From the NCBI GenBank assembly GCA_000296795.1, contig BAFH01000004.1, positions 372,001 to 436,000 on the forward strand: a stretch of 64,000 bases of DNA, given 5' to 3'. The notes below the pieces were generated by a model. It saw nothing but the letters and a program-made list of their open reading frames with translations. It did no database searches and was not told the origin of the DNA. This document shows, in pieces, positions 17,434 to 27,102 of the stretch (the stretch's first letter is position 1; each line of letters opens with the position of its first letter). A program made the position numbers and the translations under genes. Source of the DNA: Candidatus Jettenia caeni. GTDB taxonomy: Bacteria > Planctomycetota > Brocadiia > Brocadiales > Brocadiaceae.

Positions 17434-19800
17434 ATGATGGACATGGAACATAAAACAAAATCTGAACTCATACAAGAGGTGGAGGAGCTTCAAACCCGGC
17501 TCAATGAGGCAGAGGAGGCTCTGCGCGCCATAAGAAGCGGCGATGTGGATGCTATCGTTGTTAGTGGGCCTAAGGGAGAGCAGGTTTACTCTTTAACGAG
17601 TGCAGAACATCCGTATCGCGTTATTGTAGAAAGTATAAACGAAGGGGCTGTAACCCTTACCCCTGATGGCACCATTCTCTATGCAAATAAACGTATCGCA
17701 GAAATGCTAAAACTCCCTCTGGAAAAGATAATAAGCCGCTCATTTTATGATCTCATATTGGAAAAAGACATCAAATCCTTTTCTCAACTCCTGGAAAAAG
17801 GCTTAAAGAAAGGTTCGAAAGAGAGATTTACACTTATAAGCAGTGAGAATACCTATGTGCCGGTATACCTTTCGTTAAATTCGTTCTTAATTGATGATAA
17901 GCCTAATGTGAGTATGGTTATAACTGATTTAACGGGCATACTAGAGGCAGAAGCATTTTCTGGCACGATCCTGGATCAGGCAGCAGAATCCATTATTGTT
18001 TGTAATGAACATGGCCTTATCACGCGGGTAAATCCAGCAGCTCAGGCATTATGCGGTAAAAAGCTCTACCTGCAACCATTCGATACGGTATTTCCCCTTA
18101 CCTATGGAAACGGAAAAGACGGCAATCAGATACAAGCCTTTTCCATTTCTACCGCCCTGCAGGGGCAAACACTCAAAAATAGAGAGGTAGAATTGTGTGA
18201 AGGCGGACGGACTCTTAATCTTATTTTAAATGCCGGGCCGCTTACCAGCGTTCAAAATAAAAATCTGGGTTGTGTAATTAATCTCACCGATATAACGGCA
18301 CGTAAAAAGGCTGAGAAGGCCCTTGAGATTGACCAGAAGCGGTTCTTTTCCCTCCTGAACGAACTTCCTGGTTATGTTTTTCTCCAGGCGCCTGACTATT
18401 CCATCCGTTATGCAAACCGCTATTTTTGTGAGATCTTTGGGAAACCCGATGGAAAGCCATGCTACAAAATAACCCAACGAGGCAGAAAGCCATGTGAAAA
18501 TTGCCCTGCCTCCCAAAATCTTAAAACGAAAAACAGAACAACCTGGGAATGGACTTCACCGGACGGAAAAATTTATCAGGTATATAATTATCCATTTACC
18601 GATATTGACGGTTCCCCTCTTACCCTCGAGTTAGGAATTGACATAAGTGACCGCAAGCGTGCCGAGGAAGCATCACGTATAAGTGAAAACAAGTATCAAT
18701 TACTCTTTGAGAGCCTTCCCCAAAGGATATTTTATAAAGACAAAAATCTGATCTATGTATCCTGCAATGAAAATTTAGCCAGGGACTTACATATCAGCCC
18801 AAATGAGATCATGGGAAAGACAGATTACGACCTCTATCCCAAAGGACTTGCCAATGCATACCGGGAAGCGGATACAAGCGTTATAGAATCAGGACAGACA
18901 GAGGATACAGAAGAGGAGTATGTCAAAGATGGGAAAAAGTTAATTATTCGCACGGTGAGAACTCCCATAAAGGACGAGAACGGTAATGTCCTTGGTATCC
19001 TGGGTGCATTCCTCGACATTACCGAAAAGATAACTTTGCAGAGAGAGGCTGAACGCTCGCGGCATCTTGCAGCATTGGGAGAATTGGCAGCCGGTGTGGG
19101 CCATGAAATCAATAACCCTATAACCGGCATTATCAACTGTGCCCAAATACTGTTTAACAAAAGCAAAGAGGAAAGCAGAGAAAAAGATCTCGCCAGACGA
19201 ATTATCAAAGAAGGTAATCGTATAGCCAACATAGTCCACAGCCTCCTTTCCTTTGCCAGAAGGGACACCCGTGAAAAAAAGAGCGTGGTTAGCATTCGTG
19301 AAATCCTCTACGAAACACTTATTCTGACGGAGGCATATTTACGCAAAGAGGGTATCAGGATAAAGCTGGATATTCCACACAATCTGCCTGCAATAGCGGT
19401 ACATCCACATTTGATTCAGCAAGTCTTTTTAAATGTCATCAATAATGCACGGTATGCCCTGAACCAAAAATATCCGGAGGCAAATGATAATAAAACCCTT
19501 GAGATTTCGGGTGAAGAAGTAACGATCGATGATCGCCCCTATGTGAAGATGATGTTTTACGATCAAGGCATCGGTATACCTGCCAGGATAAAAGACAAAA
19601 TAATGGAACCATTTTTCACCACAAAACCTACTGGTAAAGGAACGGGATTAGGCTTAAATGTGAGCCACAACATTATCAGTAACTATCGTGGTAAAATTAC
19701 CATTGATAGTAAAGAGGGAGAATTTACCAAAGTTACAATCATACTACCAGCAATATCCCAGTCTCACGAAAATTGCCAAAAGACAGAAACAGAGAAGTAG
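17434..19800 (+). CDS. Multi-PAS sensor histidine kinase of the Kai module
   Basis: The 788-aa soluble kinase has no membrane helix. An N-terminal coiled coil contains EEALRAIRSGDVDAIVV, a phrase common in kinases encoded beside kaiB/kaiC outside cyanobacteria. Four PAS segments follow (about 60-170, 180-290, 300-410 and 415-530); the third contains CYKITQRGRKPCENCP, with Cys pairs that could bind a cofactor or metal. The HisKA box reads GHEINNP with His557. The HATPase domain has NARYAL (N box), DQGIGIP, FFTTKPTGKGTGLGL. No response regulator is adjacent. Input from KaiC/KaiB is inferred from gene order only. Confidence 0.9.
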   Translation: MMDMEHKTKSELIQEVEELQTRLNEAEEALRAIRSGDVDAIVVSGPKGEQVYSLTSAEHPYRVIVESINEGAVTLTPDGTILYANKRIAEMLKLPLEKIISRSFYDLILEKDIKSFSQLLEKGLKKGSKERFTLISSENTYVPVYLSLNSFLIDDKPNVSMVITDLTGILEAEAFSGTILDQAAESIIVCNEHGLITRVNPAAQALCGKKLYLQPFDTVFPLTYGNGKDGNQIQAFSISTALQGQTLKNREVELCEGGRTLNLILNAGPLTSVQNKNLGCVINLTDITARKKAEKALEIDQKRFFSLLNELPGYVFLQAPDYSIRYANRYFCEIFGKPDGKPCYKITQRGRKPCENCPASQNLKTKNRTTWEWTSPDGKIYQVYNYPFTDIDGSPLTLELGIDISDRKRAEEASRISENKYQLLFESLPQRIFYKDKNLIYVSCNENLARDLHISPNEIMGKTDYDLYPKGLANAYREADTSVIESGQTEDTEEEYVKDGKKLIIRTVRTPIKDENGNVLGILGAFLDITEKITLQREAERSRHLAALGELAAGVGHEINNPITGIINCAQILFNKSKEESREKDLARRIIKEGNRIANIVHSLLSFARRDTREKKSVVSIREILYETLILTEAYLRKEGIRIKLDIPHNLPAIAVHPHLIQQVFLNVINNARYALNQKYPEANDNKTLEISGEEVTIDDRPYVKMMFYDQGIGIPARIKDKIMEPFFTTKPTGKGTGLGLNVSHNIISNYRGKITIDSKEGEFTKVTIILPAISQSHENCQKTETEK

Positions 19801-19830
19801 ATAAAACAGAGTTACTCAAAATGATGCCGG

Positions 19831-19855
19831 ATTCCCGATAAAGACGTTCGGGAAT
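19831..19855. repeat. Short inverted repeat ATTCCCGA / TCGGGAAT
   Basis: An 8-bp stem with a 9-nt loop lies 30 nt after the kinase stop and may serve as its weak terminator. The sequence CCCGAATGTCAGGTATAT, close to one arm, recurs near 20007 and 24915. The rest of 19801-20119 holds no gene. Confidence 0.5.
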
Positions 19856-20056
19856 GACAGAAGGAACCAAGAGAGAAAACAACCTGGGGATGTTGTATGC
19901 AACGGGTATTTCTTCTGAAAAGGACTCAGAGATTATTCCGCCTTTGACATGGCAACCTATCCACCGTTAAAAAATAGTTCTACTGCTCAGCTTAAAAGAA
20001 AACCTCCCGAATGTCAGGTATATAAAAACAATACCTTCTTTCTCAACAGGCAATTA

Positions 20057-20084
20057 TTGACTTTTTTTGTGTTTATGTTATAGA
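20057..20084 (+). promoter_or_regulatory. Sigma-70 type promoter candidate
   Basis: TTGACT (20057-20062), a 16-nt spacer and TATAGA (20079-20084) lie about 35 nt upstream of the next ATG. It fits a promoter for the secreted-protein/porin pair. Confidence 0.5.
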
Positions 20085-20119
20085 TAATACAGTCTGGTTA
20101 ACCCTTTATCTCTAAAAAC

Positions 20120-20752
20120 ATGAGAAAAACCGCTTCTATTTGTTTCATTCTCCTCCTCAGTCTATCAATTCTGAGCCAACATAGCGCTCACGGATATGGA
20201 TACGCCAGAGAAGAAGACCCCCTCATTCAGGCATTTCGGGCTATTATTTTTTACGGAAGACAAGCCAACTGGTCAAAGGTTACGGCGGAAGTCAACAGCA
20301 TCAGTGATCGTATTGCAGATATCCATAAGGTATTTAAAATAGACCTTAAGCCCCGGATTGAACATGCCATACAGCAGAGAGATTTTCAGATTATGGTAAA
20401 TCATATGGCTAATCTTATCTTTTTAGCTATCCGTGAAAAATTTTATTATAATCGCCAGGAAAGATTAGAAATTTTTGTCCGTTCCAAGGTACGATTAAGA
20501 TTGGCGGAAGAGTATTATAGCACTTTGCTTGCAGGAAATGTAAGAGACTATGATATCCGGCATAAGACTAAGTTGCATGAGAGTATCCACTACCGGTTTG
20601 CAGATGCACGCAATACGCTCGGTAGTATGGGATTTCTCGGCGCGGGCACAGTAAAACCCAACGTAAAGAATTTTGAAATACTAGCGAAAGAAATAGAGGA
20701 TTTCCTGCTGCAGGCATTCCCTTATTTTGAGACAGGTATAGACCCTTACTAA
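20120..20752 (+). CDS. Secreted helical protein, unknown function
   Basis: The 210-aa protein has a signal peptide (MRKTASICFILLLSLSILS, cleavage likely after AHG near residue 26). The mature part is alpha-helical and rich in Arg, with paired segments (AFRAIIFYGRQANW, LIFLAIREKFYYNRQE, LRLAEEYYSTLLAG). It contains no Cys pair or haem motif. I do not recognise a family. It lies 100 nt upstream of a porin gene on the same strand, so a periplasmic role alongside that porin is plausible. No clear ribosome binding site precedes the ATG. Confidence 0.7.
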   Translation: MRKTASICFILLLSLSILSQHSAHGYGYAREEDPLIQAFRAIIFYGRQANWSKVTAEVNSISDRIADIHKVFKIDLKPRIEHAIQQRDFQIMVNHMANLIFLAIREKFYYNRQERLEIFVRSKVRLRLAEEYYSTLLAGNVRDYDIRHKTKLHESIHYRFADARNTLGSMGFLGAGTVKPNVKNFEILAKEIEDFLLQAFPYFETGIDPY

Positions 20753-20852
20753 TCATGGAACTTCATGCTTTAGTCTTTCTCTATGAATAATTACATTCCT
20801 ATAAAAGTGCAAATAATGATACCAGGAATCTGATCTTATTTTCAGCAATTAC

Positions 20853-22010
20853 ATGAGATGTAAGCTTCTTGCATTATGCATAGCAATCTTTTTCTTATCC
20901 TGTATGTGCCCTGCAGAAGATCATGTTGATATATCTGCAACCGATAAATCTGAATCAGGTGGCACGCCGGAAGAACAACCGGTTATTTCACCAGAAGATT
21001 ATTATTTTCATGTTGAATCCATTTCTCCGGCGGCCGAAGAGGACTGGAAAAAATTCCATTTCCATGGATTTTTTGCAGTTACTACGCCCATTCATGGCCG
21101 TGATGATGATTCCCAGCAACCCTCTTCCCGGTTTTTGGAAGAAAATGAACTCACCCTTTGGCTGGGCAAACAGATCTCCAGGAAGTTATCATTTGATTCC
21201 GAGATTGAAATAAAACAGGGTTTTGAAAAATATGAGTTAGAAAAATTTGAATTTGATTATGAGATTATGAGTAAATTCCTGATAGTCCGGGTAGGAAAGT
21301 TCAAATATCCCTTCGGTATAGAGAGATTTGTAGAATCCGCCCCTTTAAATAAATTGGTGGATCGCCCCTTTCCCTCTATCAGAATTATACCCGGGACATA
21401 TTCTGATATCGGGGGAATGTTATATGGTACTGTTCCTTTGTTTTACAATACAAAACTGAAATATGAAATAGCCGTAACAAACGGCCTCGAAGGGCCGGAC
21501 CCAAAGGACACACAACAACTCTGGGATAATAATAGCAATAAGGCCATTGGCGGCAGACTAGGGTACGAATTTCTGACGGGGCTGGAAATAGGTGTATCCT
21601 ATTCACAGGGAAAGTACGATGAGGATAACCGGTTAGCTATTGATTTTTTAGGGGCAGATATTCAATTCAGAAGAGGTAATTGGGAAATGCGGGGTGAATA
21701 TATTACCAGTCATGTAGAACAAGAATCAGTCGATGGCGGAGATTTCCATCGAAACGGTTACTATCTCCAAACATCCTATAAATACCCGTTCCATGTAAAC
21801 TATCTCAGATATTTGGAGGGTGTCTTCCGGTTCGACTCTGTAGACCCTAACAGGAATATTACCGATGGGAATGAAGCAGACCGTATTGCCATCGGTATGA
21901 ATTACTCTCCCATAGAACATGTAGAATTTAAATTTGAGTATGAGGTTGAGAATGAACCCGGAGAAGGAATTCACGGAAAATCATTTATTCAAGCCATAGT
22001 CAGATGGTAG
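20853..22010 (+). CDS. Outer-membrane porin, OprO/OprP-like beta-barrel
   Basis: The 385-aa protein has an N-terminal export signal (MRCKLLALCIAIFFLSC; a Cys at 16 could be a lipobox). A barrel of alternating strands follows, with turns such as LWLGKQISRKLSFDSEIEI and FKYPFGIERF. It ends in the outer-membrane assembly signal, an aromatic last residue (AIVRW). FLIVRVGKFKYPFG and the FxFDxE-like strands match phosphate-selective porins O and P. Substrate preference cannot be read from sequence by eye. It has a poor RBS, possibly translated with the preceding gene. Confidence 0.8.
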   Translation: MRCKLLALCIAIFFLSCMCPAEDHVDISATDKSESGGTPEEQPVISPEDYYFHVESISPAAEEDWKKFHFHGFFAVTTPIHGRDDDSQQPSSRFLEENELTLWLGKQISRKLSFDSEIEIKQGFEKYELEKFEFDYEIMSKFLIVRVGKFKYPFGIERFVESAPLNKLVDRPFPSIRIIPGTYSDIGGMLYGTVPLFYNTKLKYEIAVTNGLEGPDPKDTQQLWDNNSNKAIGGRLGYEFLTGLEIGVSYSQGKYDEDNRLAIDFLGADIQFRRGNWEMRGEYITSHVEQESVDGGDFHRNGYYLQTSYKYPFHVNYLRYLEGVFRFDSVDPNRNITDGNEADRIAIGMNYSPIEHVEFKFEYEVENEPGEGIHGKSFIQAIVRW

Positions 22011-22151
22011 TATTTTACCTCAACCTGAAACCAAACAAATGCTATGCCAATTTAATCTTTACATAAACAAACAAATATTGTAAATTCATAACGATTTTTC
22101 TGGTCTTTTATATCTCGATAGAAAAGTAACGATACTATTTGGAGATAGGTT

Positions 22152-24830
22152 ATGAGATTTCTGATCTTACCGGGTAGTTCTACAGACCGGGAACTATTCA
22201 CGCAAATATTGCAAAAGAATTTCTATGACTCCTGCTTTATAAATGCAATCCATCAAAAGGATTTCAACGAGGCAACTACCCAAAGCAATTTCGATGTAGC
22301 GATTATGGGTTATTATTCTGGCTGGACAGATGGGCCGAGCATCCTTACAACACTAAAAAAACAATTTCCTTCTCTCCCCGTGATAATAGTTGCCAATACA
22401 ACGGATGAGAAAATTGCCATAGCGGAAATGAAATTAGGTTTAACCGATTTCATCCTCAGGGAACATATAAACCGCCTGCCTGAAGCAATACACGAAAGCA
22501 TGAAAAAGGCTCAATTATCGAGGGTGTATGGTGAAGCACAACGGGAAAACGAAACGTACTATCAGCTTTTGTTCGAAAATAATCCATATCCTATGTGGAT
22601 TTCTGATCAGGAAACACTCTCTTTTCTGGCCGTAAATAATGCCACAATTCATCATTACGGCTATTCCCGTGAAGAATTTCTCCGTATGACCATGCAAGAT
22701 ATTTGTATCACCGAACATATTTCCACCTTACTCGATCACCTGGCAAGAGAGCGTATTTCTTCGGAACTTTGTTCAAACGGTACCGGTATAGGGAGACACC
22801 GGCGAAAAGATGGAGCATCTATTGACGTAGAAATCACAAGAAATCAGATATTCTTTAACGGGAAAAAAGCTGTCCTTGTTCTGATTCATGATATCACCAA
22901 ATGGAAAAGGGTGGAAGAAGAATTGAGAAAATATGAAATACTATTTTCTAAGATAAGAGATCTTGCGTATATTTGTGACCCCAAAGGTATCATTCTATTT
23001 CTGAATAAGATATTTGAAAAATTCACAAATCGGAAGCCTGAAGAATTCATAGGAAAATCATTCGAACCCCTGTTTGATGAAGAAAACCTGAACAAAGCAA
23101 AGGCTATCCGCGCAAGAACATTGAATGGGGAAAACCTGCAATTTGAGCTTACTTTTAAAGATACGGGAATAGTATGTGAATATAAAAATTTTCCTTTAAT
23201 GGATGAGAAAGGGGTTGTTATCGGGACTATTGGTATAGCGAGAGATGTTACTGAACGCAAGGAAATTGAACAACGCATGAGTATTCAGTATGCTGTAACG
23301 CGTATACTGGCAGAATCCGTTACTCTTCATGAAGCAACTCTAAAAATTATTCAAACGGTATGTGAAAGCCAGAAATGGGATTTGGGTATATGGTGGACCG
23401 TAGAGAAGAGAACCAACATGCTCCGGTGTACTGATATCTGGCATAAGCCTTCAATAATAGCTGAAGAATTTGTAGCGATCAATCGACGCACGGTCTTTTC
23501 CCCCAGTATCGGGTTACCTGGCCGCGTCTATATCAGCGGTAAACCTTGCTGGATTGCAGATATTGTTTTTGATGCAGATTTTCCCCGGTCACACATTGCA
23601 GCCAAAGAAAACTTGCATGCTGCTTTTGGTTTTCCCATTCTTTGTGGAAAAGAGGTGCTTGGCGTTATGGAGTTTTTTAGTCAAAAGATATGGCAACCTG
23701 ATAAAAATCTGATTCTCATGATGGCCTCCATCGGAGAACAGATCGGTCAGTTTACCGAAAAAAAGCAAGCCGAAGAATCTCTCAGGCGCAGAATAGACTT
23801 TGAAAAGACTATAGCAAGTATTTCTACACGATTTGTTATTCTTTCAGACTTAAACAATGCTATTGATATTGCATTAGCCGATGCTGGGCAGCTCAGTGGA
23901 GCCAGCAGGGCGTATCTTTTCCAGTTACGGGACAATGGTAGCATTGTTGACAACACCCATGAGTGGTGCAATCATGGGGTTCAGCCTGAAATTCAGAATC
24001 TTCAAAATATCCCTGTCCCGATGTTTCCCTGGTGGAAAGAAAATATGTATGCCGGTAATACCATTCATATTACCGATGTCTCACAGATGCCTCCTGAAGC
24101 TGCCGCAGAAAAAGAAATCCTGGAAAAACAAGGTGTCAAATCACTGTTAGCCCTGCCGGTATATGCTGAAAAGAAACTGGCAGGGTTTATCGGTTTTGAC
24201 AATACGATAGCTACCGGCACATGGAATGAGGATGATTTGAACCTGCTTCGCATTACAGCAGAAATTATAGGAAACGCAATAGCACGGAAACAATCAGAAG
24301 CTATTATCAACTATATGGCATACCACGATGCCCTTACGAGTTTACCGAACCGCATATTATTTCAAAACCGTTTAGAAGTAGCTATACTTCATGCAAAGCA
24401 AAATGCACGGGCCGTAGCTATTATGATCCTTGACCTGGATAATTTCAAGATCATTAATGATTCCCTTGGCCATCATACAGGAGATTTGCTCCTAAAAGCT
24501 GTTGCAGAACGATTAATGCAGTGTGTACGGAAAAGCGATACGATCGCCCGCATGGGTGGCGATGAATTTATGATCATCCTCAACGAGCTTATGCAGATAC
24601 AGGATGCTGCCCTGATCGCACAAAAAATTCTGCGTACCTTATATCAACCTTTTCAATTCAACGGCCATAAGATATACACGAGCGCCAGTATTGGCATTAG
24701 CCTCTACCCACAGGATGCCAGTGATACAGAAGGTCTGATCAAACATGCCGATATTGCCATGTACCTCTCGAAGGAATACGGCAAAAACAAATATCGCTTC
24801 TATAAGTCTGATTTGAATACCGATATGTAA
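22152..24830 (+). CDS. Receiver-PAS-PAS-GAF-GAF-GGDEF protein (diguanylate cyclase)
   Basis: The 892-aa protein is predicted to make cyclic di-GMP. In order it has a receiver-like domain (1-120), two PAS domains (about 130-255 and 260-375), two GAF-like domains (about 380-545 and 550-715) and GGDEF (about 720-890). The signature reads GGDEF (802-806) and is preceded by RKSD, an RxxD inhibitory site five residues upstream, so product feedback is likely. The receiver has lost its phosphoacceptor: where DxxLPG is expected it reads IMGYYSGWTDG. It cannot be a conventional response regulator and may sense by dimerisation or partner binding. It stands alone, with SD-like GGAGAT before the ATG. Confidence 0.9.
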   Translation: MRFLILPGSSTDRELFTQILQKNFYDSCFINAIHQKDFNEATTQSNFDVAIMGYYSGWTDGPSILTTLKKQFPSLPVIIVANTTDEKIAIAEMKLGLTDFILREHINRLPEAIHESMKKAQLSRVYGEAQRENETYYQLLFENNPYPMWISDQETLSFLAVNNATIHHYGYSREEFLRMTMQDICITEHISTLLDHLARERISSELCSNGTGIGRHRRKDGASIDVEITRNQIFFNGKKAVLVLIHDITKWKRVEEELRKYEILFSKIRDLAYICDPKGIILFLNKIFEKFTNRKPEEFIGKSFEPLFDEENLNKAKAIRARTLNGENLQFELTFKDTGIVCEYKNFPLMDEKGVVIGTIGIARDVTERKEIEQRMSIQYAVTRILAESVTLHEATLKIIQTVCESQKWDLGIWWTVEKRTNMLRCTDIWHKPSIIAEEFVAINRRTVFSPSIGLPGRVYISGKPCWIADIVFDADFPRSHIAAKENLHAAFGFPILCGKEVLGVMEFFSQKIWQPDKNLILMMASIGEQIGQFTEKKQAEESLRRRIDFEKTIASISTRFVILSDLNNAIDIALADAGQLSGASRAYLFQLRDNGSIVDNTHEWCNHGVQPEIQNLQNIPVPMFPWWKENMYAGNTIHITDVSQMPPEAAAEKEILEKQGVKSLLALPVYAEKKLAGFIGFDNTIATGTWNEDDLNLLRITAEIIGNAIARKQSEAIINYMAYHDALTSLPNRILFQNRLEVAILHAKQNARAVAIMILDLDNFKIINDSLGHHTGDLLLKAVAERLMQCVRKSDTIARMGGDEFMIILNELMQIQDAALIAQKILRTLYQPFQFNGHKIYTSASIGISLYPQDASDTEGLIKHADIAMYLSKEYGKNKYRFYKSDLNTDM

Positions 24831-25054
24831 TAGTACCTTGAACAGGGATTATTTTTCCATGCAGAGTATCATCCCCAGATGTTTTTCTGCCATTTCTATT
24901 CTCCATTTGTCATTCCCGAATGTCAGGTATATCGTGCTTAATCATAAAAAATATAGTAGAATAACTATAGATACATAAGACCTGAATTATCTTGAATCCT
25001 CTAAGGTTGCTGATAGAATCAAAGAAAATCAAAAAACAGAGAACCATGTAAACC

Positions 25055-26614
25055 ATGCCAAAATTCCAAAAAATTCTACACCCGGAAAAGTTTAACTTAA
25101 TCCTGTACTATACAATCACCAGTTTTGTGGTTATTACCCTGCTCAGCCTGGCGGTAGGCTGGATATTCCCGCGTATGGAGAGTCAGGAGCTGATGAAACG
25201 AAGTGAGGAATATGCGCGGTATTTTATCACGCATCTCAACTATGAGATTTATAAAGATTTTCTTCATCCAACCCTTAAGCTCGACAAGTACGTTGATCTG
25301 GAAAAGAATCACAAGCAATTCAGGAAACTCGACAAAATCGTTCGGGAAAATTTATATGGGTTAAACATAAAAAAGCTGTATTTATACGATCTGGAAGGTC
25401 ATATCATTTATAGTACAGTGCCCGAACATATCGGATTTACCCTTGACCAGGGCAATAATAAAAATCTCGATTCCGCCATTCACGGTATTCATGCATCCGC
25501 GCTACGCCTGGCAGGCGCAACGGATTCAAAAGGCTCCCATGTCGTTGAAACCTTGCTGGAAAGCTATTATCCTTTCTACGAACTGGAAGAGAATGGATAT
25601 AAAAAAGGCCGTCAGGTGGGAGTATTAGAGATATATCAGGATATGTCGGGATTGAAAAAACAAATGATCAAAGCACGGAAAAAAGCAATTATTATGACAA
25701 GTTCAGCAATGGGTGTTTTATTTCTCATTCTCTTTCTCATCGTTCTCAAGGCAGCAAGAATTATTCATGCGAGGGCAAAGCAGTTGATCGATGCACGAAA
25801 TACCCTGGAACAGAAAGTCGAGGAACGGACATTTGAAATCCGTGAAGCATATAAAAAATTACAGGATACCCAGCGTAAGTTAATACAATCTGAAAAATTG
25901 GCAAGTATTGGCACCCTGGTTACCGGACTAGCCCATGAAATTAATAACCCACTCGCCTCAGTAGCAAGTTGTGCTGAAGGCTTAATTGAACGGTTTATAG
26001 CCATTCCGAATCGTAACAGGCAAAATTTGAGTGGGGATTTTGAGGTATTCCCTGAATACCTGAAGATCATCTGTGATGAAACCTACCGGTGTAAATCTAT
26101 CATCTCAAATCTCCTGAATTTCTCCAGACATTCGGAACCAAAATTTGAAAAAATTAATGTTCATCGTATTATTCACGAGGCTCTTTCCATTGTTCAGCAT
26201 CAACCTCAGTCAAAATGCCAGAAGATACAACTCCATCTTTCTGAGGAACCCTGTAATATCATTGGAGATCCGCAGCAGTTGAAACAGGTCTTTCTGAATT
26301 TGCTTATCAATTCACTTCATGCGACCGAAGAAAGCGGTAGTATCTTTATATCTACCTGCCGAAAACAGACATTTATACAAATAACTTTCAAAGATTCCGG
26401 CATGGGGATTAAACGGGAACATCTCGATAAGATATTCGATCCGTTCTTTACTACAAAACCAACAGGAAAAGGCACCGGACTTGGACTTGCCATATGTTAT
26501 GGTATTATAGATGTCCACAACGGCAGAATTGAGGTGTTCAGTGAAGGCCCCGGCAAAGGCGCTACGTTTACCATAGTGTTACCGTTAGCGATAGAGGTAG
26601 AGATAAATTCATGA
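25055..26614 (+). CDS. Membrane sensor histidine kinase (NtrB/AtoS-like)
   Basis: The 519-aa protein has two membrane helices (about 15-38 and 213-235) flanking a periplasmic sensor of about 175 residues. A coiled-coil linker, a HisKA domain with GLAHEINNPLAS (His294) and a HATPase domain with QVFLNLLINSLHA, DSGMGI and FFTTKPTGKGTGLGL follow. The probable partner is the sigma-54 regulator encoded 2.2 kb downstream, beyond an IS110-type element. Bases 24831-25054 upstream hold a fragment of the CCCGAATGTCAGG repeat and no gene. Confidence 0.9.
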   Translation: MPKFQKILHPEKFNLILYYTITSFVVITLLSLAVGWIFPRMESQELMKRSEEYARYFITHLNYEIYKDFLHPTLKLDKYVDLEKNHKQFRKLDKIVRENLYGLNIKKLYLYDLEGHIIYSTVPEHIGFTLDQGNNKNLDSAIHGIHASALRLAGATDSKGSHVVETLLESYYPFYELEENGYKKGRQVGVLEIYQDMSGLKKQMIKARKKAIIMTSSAMGVLFLILFLIVLKAARIIHARAKQLIDARNTLEQKVEERTFEIREAYKKLQDTQRKLIQSEKLASIGTLVTGLAHEINNPLASVASCAEGLIERFIAIPNRNRQNLSGDFEVFPEYLKIICDETYRCKSIISNLLNFSRHSEPKFEKINVHRIIHEALSIVQHQPQSKCQKIQLHLSEEPCNIIGDPQQLKQVFLNLLINSLHATEESGSIFISTCRKQTFIQITFKDSGMGIKREHLDKIFDPFFTTKPTGKGTGLGLAICYGIIDVHNGRIEVFSEGPGKGATFTIVLPLAIEVEINS

Positions 26615-26692
26615 GAATTATGGTATATCCTGGCTTACAATCTCATGGAATGTATAGGAAATTCAACGTTTTTCGTTATGCCATGAACATAC

Positions 26693-26760
26693 CCCTACCC
26701 CCTCTCAAGAGGGGAATTGGAGAAGTCCCCTCTTGGGAGAGGATTGAGGAGTGGGGAAAA
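26693..26760. repeat. CCCCTCTCAAGAGGGG dispersed repeat
   Basis: A palindrome CCCCTCTCAAGAGGGG-like core is followed by AGTCCCCTCTTGGGAGAGG, ending GGAGTGGGG. It is a second repeat family, distinct from the CCCCCTTT/AAAGGGGG family. A related motif is read as coding sequence in the U32 gene (about 40300). Confidence 0.6.
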
Positions 26761-26896
26761 AGCCGTTGGATTTTGTCTTTTAAAGCCCAAGCTATAGCAT
26801 CCAACAGATGAAACCGAGCAGAATGTAGCGAAAGTTGGTCTTTGGTTGTATGCGAATGTAGGGAACATGATGGAATCCTTAAACATGTCATTGCGA

Positions 26897-26973
26897 GGGC
26901 ATTGTCCGAAGCAATCCTTTGCATGTTCCAGAAGAGATTGCTTCAGAAAAGATCCTCGCAATGGTAATATGAA
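26897..26973. repeat. CATTGCGAGG / CCTCGCAATG palindromic repeat
   Basis: The arms ATTGCGAGGGCATTGTCCGA and GAAGCAATCC face GAGATTGCTTCAG and CCTCGCAATGG, an imperfect inverted repeat about 77 nt long. A fragment (GAGATTGCTTCAGACAATAC, then CTTGCAATGAC) lies at 4566-4600. The type is widespread in bacteria as an intergenic repeat. Confidence 0.65.
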
Positions 26974-27002
26974 AAAGCAGCGTCCTTCCAAGGAGGTTAA
27001 AA

Positions 27003-27102
27003 AGCCTTGAACAGGCAATAACCTTTTGTGATATTAAATATCATAAAGGCTTGAGACCACCAATGAAGGTGGTAAGACTTTAAACCTTGGAAAGGAGGCT
27101 GT
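27003..27102 (+). ncRNA. Structured leader of the IS110-type element, possible bridge RNA region
   Basis: The non-coding bases before the transposase fold into CCTTTTGTGATATT / AATATCATAAAGG and CCACC-AATGA-AGGTGG hairpins. IS110-group elements encode a bridge RNA in the non-coding end next to the transposase gene, so this is the place to expect one. Whether it retains guide loops cannot be decided by eye. Confidence 0.35.

Noticed and set aside
17163-17493. Antisense frames rich in Pro/Ser/Phe over kaiB tail
   Set aside because: Produced by the TTCC complement of the microsatellite.
26611-26811. 66-aa frame overlapping the kinase stop
   Set aside because: Looks like an ATGA-coupled gene, but it is read through the CCCCTCTC repeat and has no recognisable domain.
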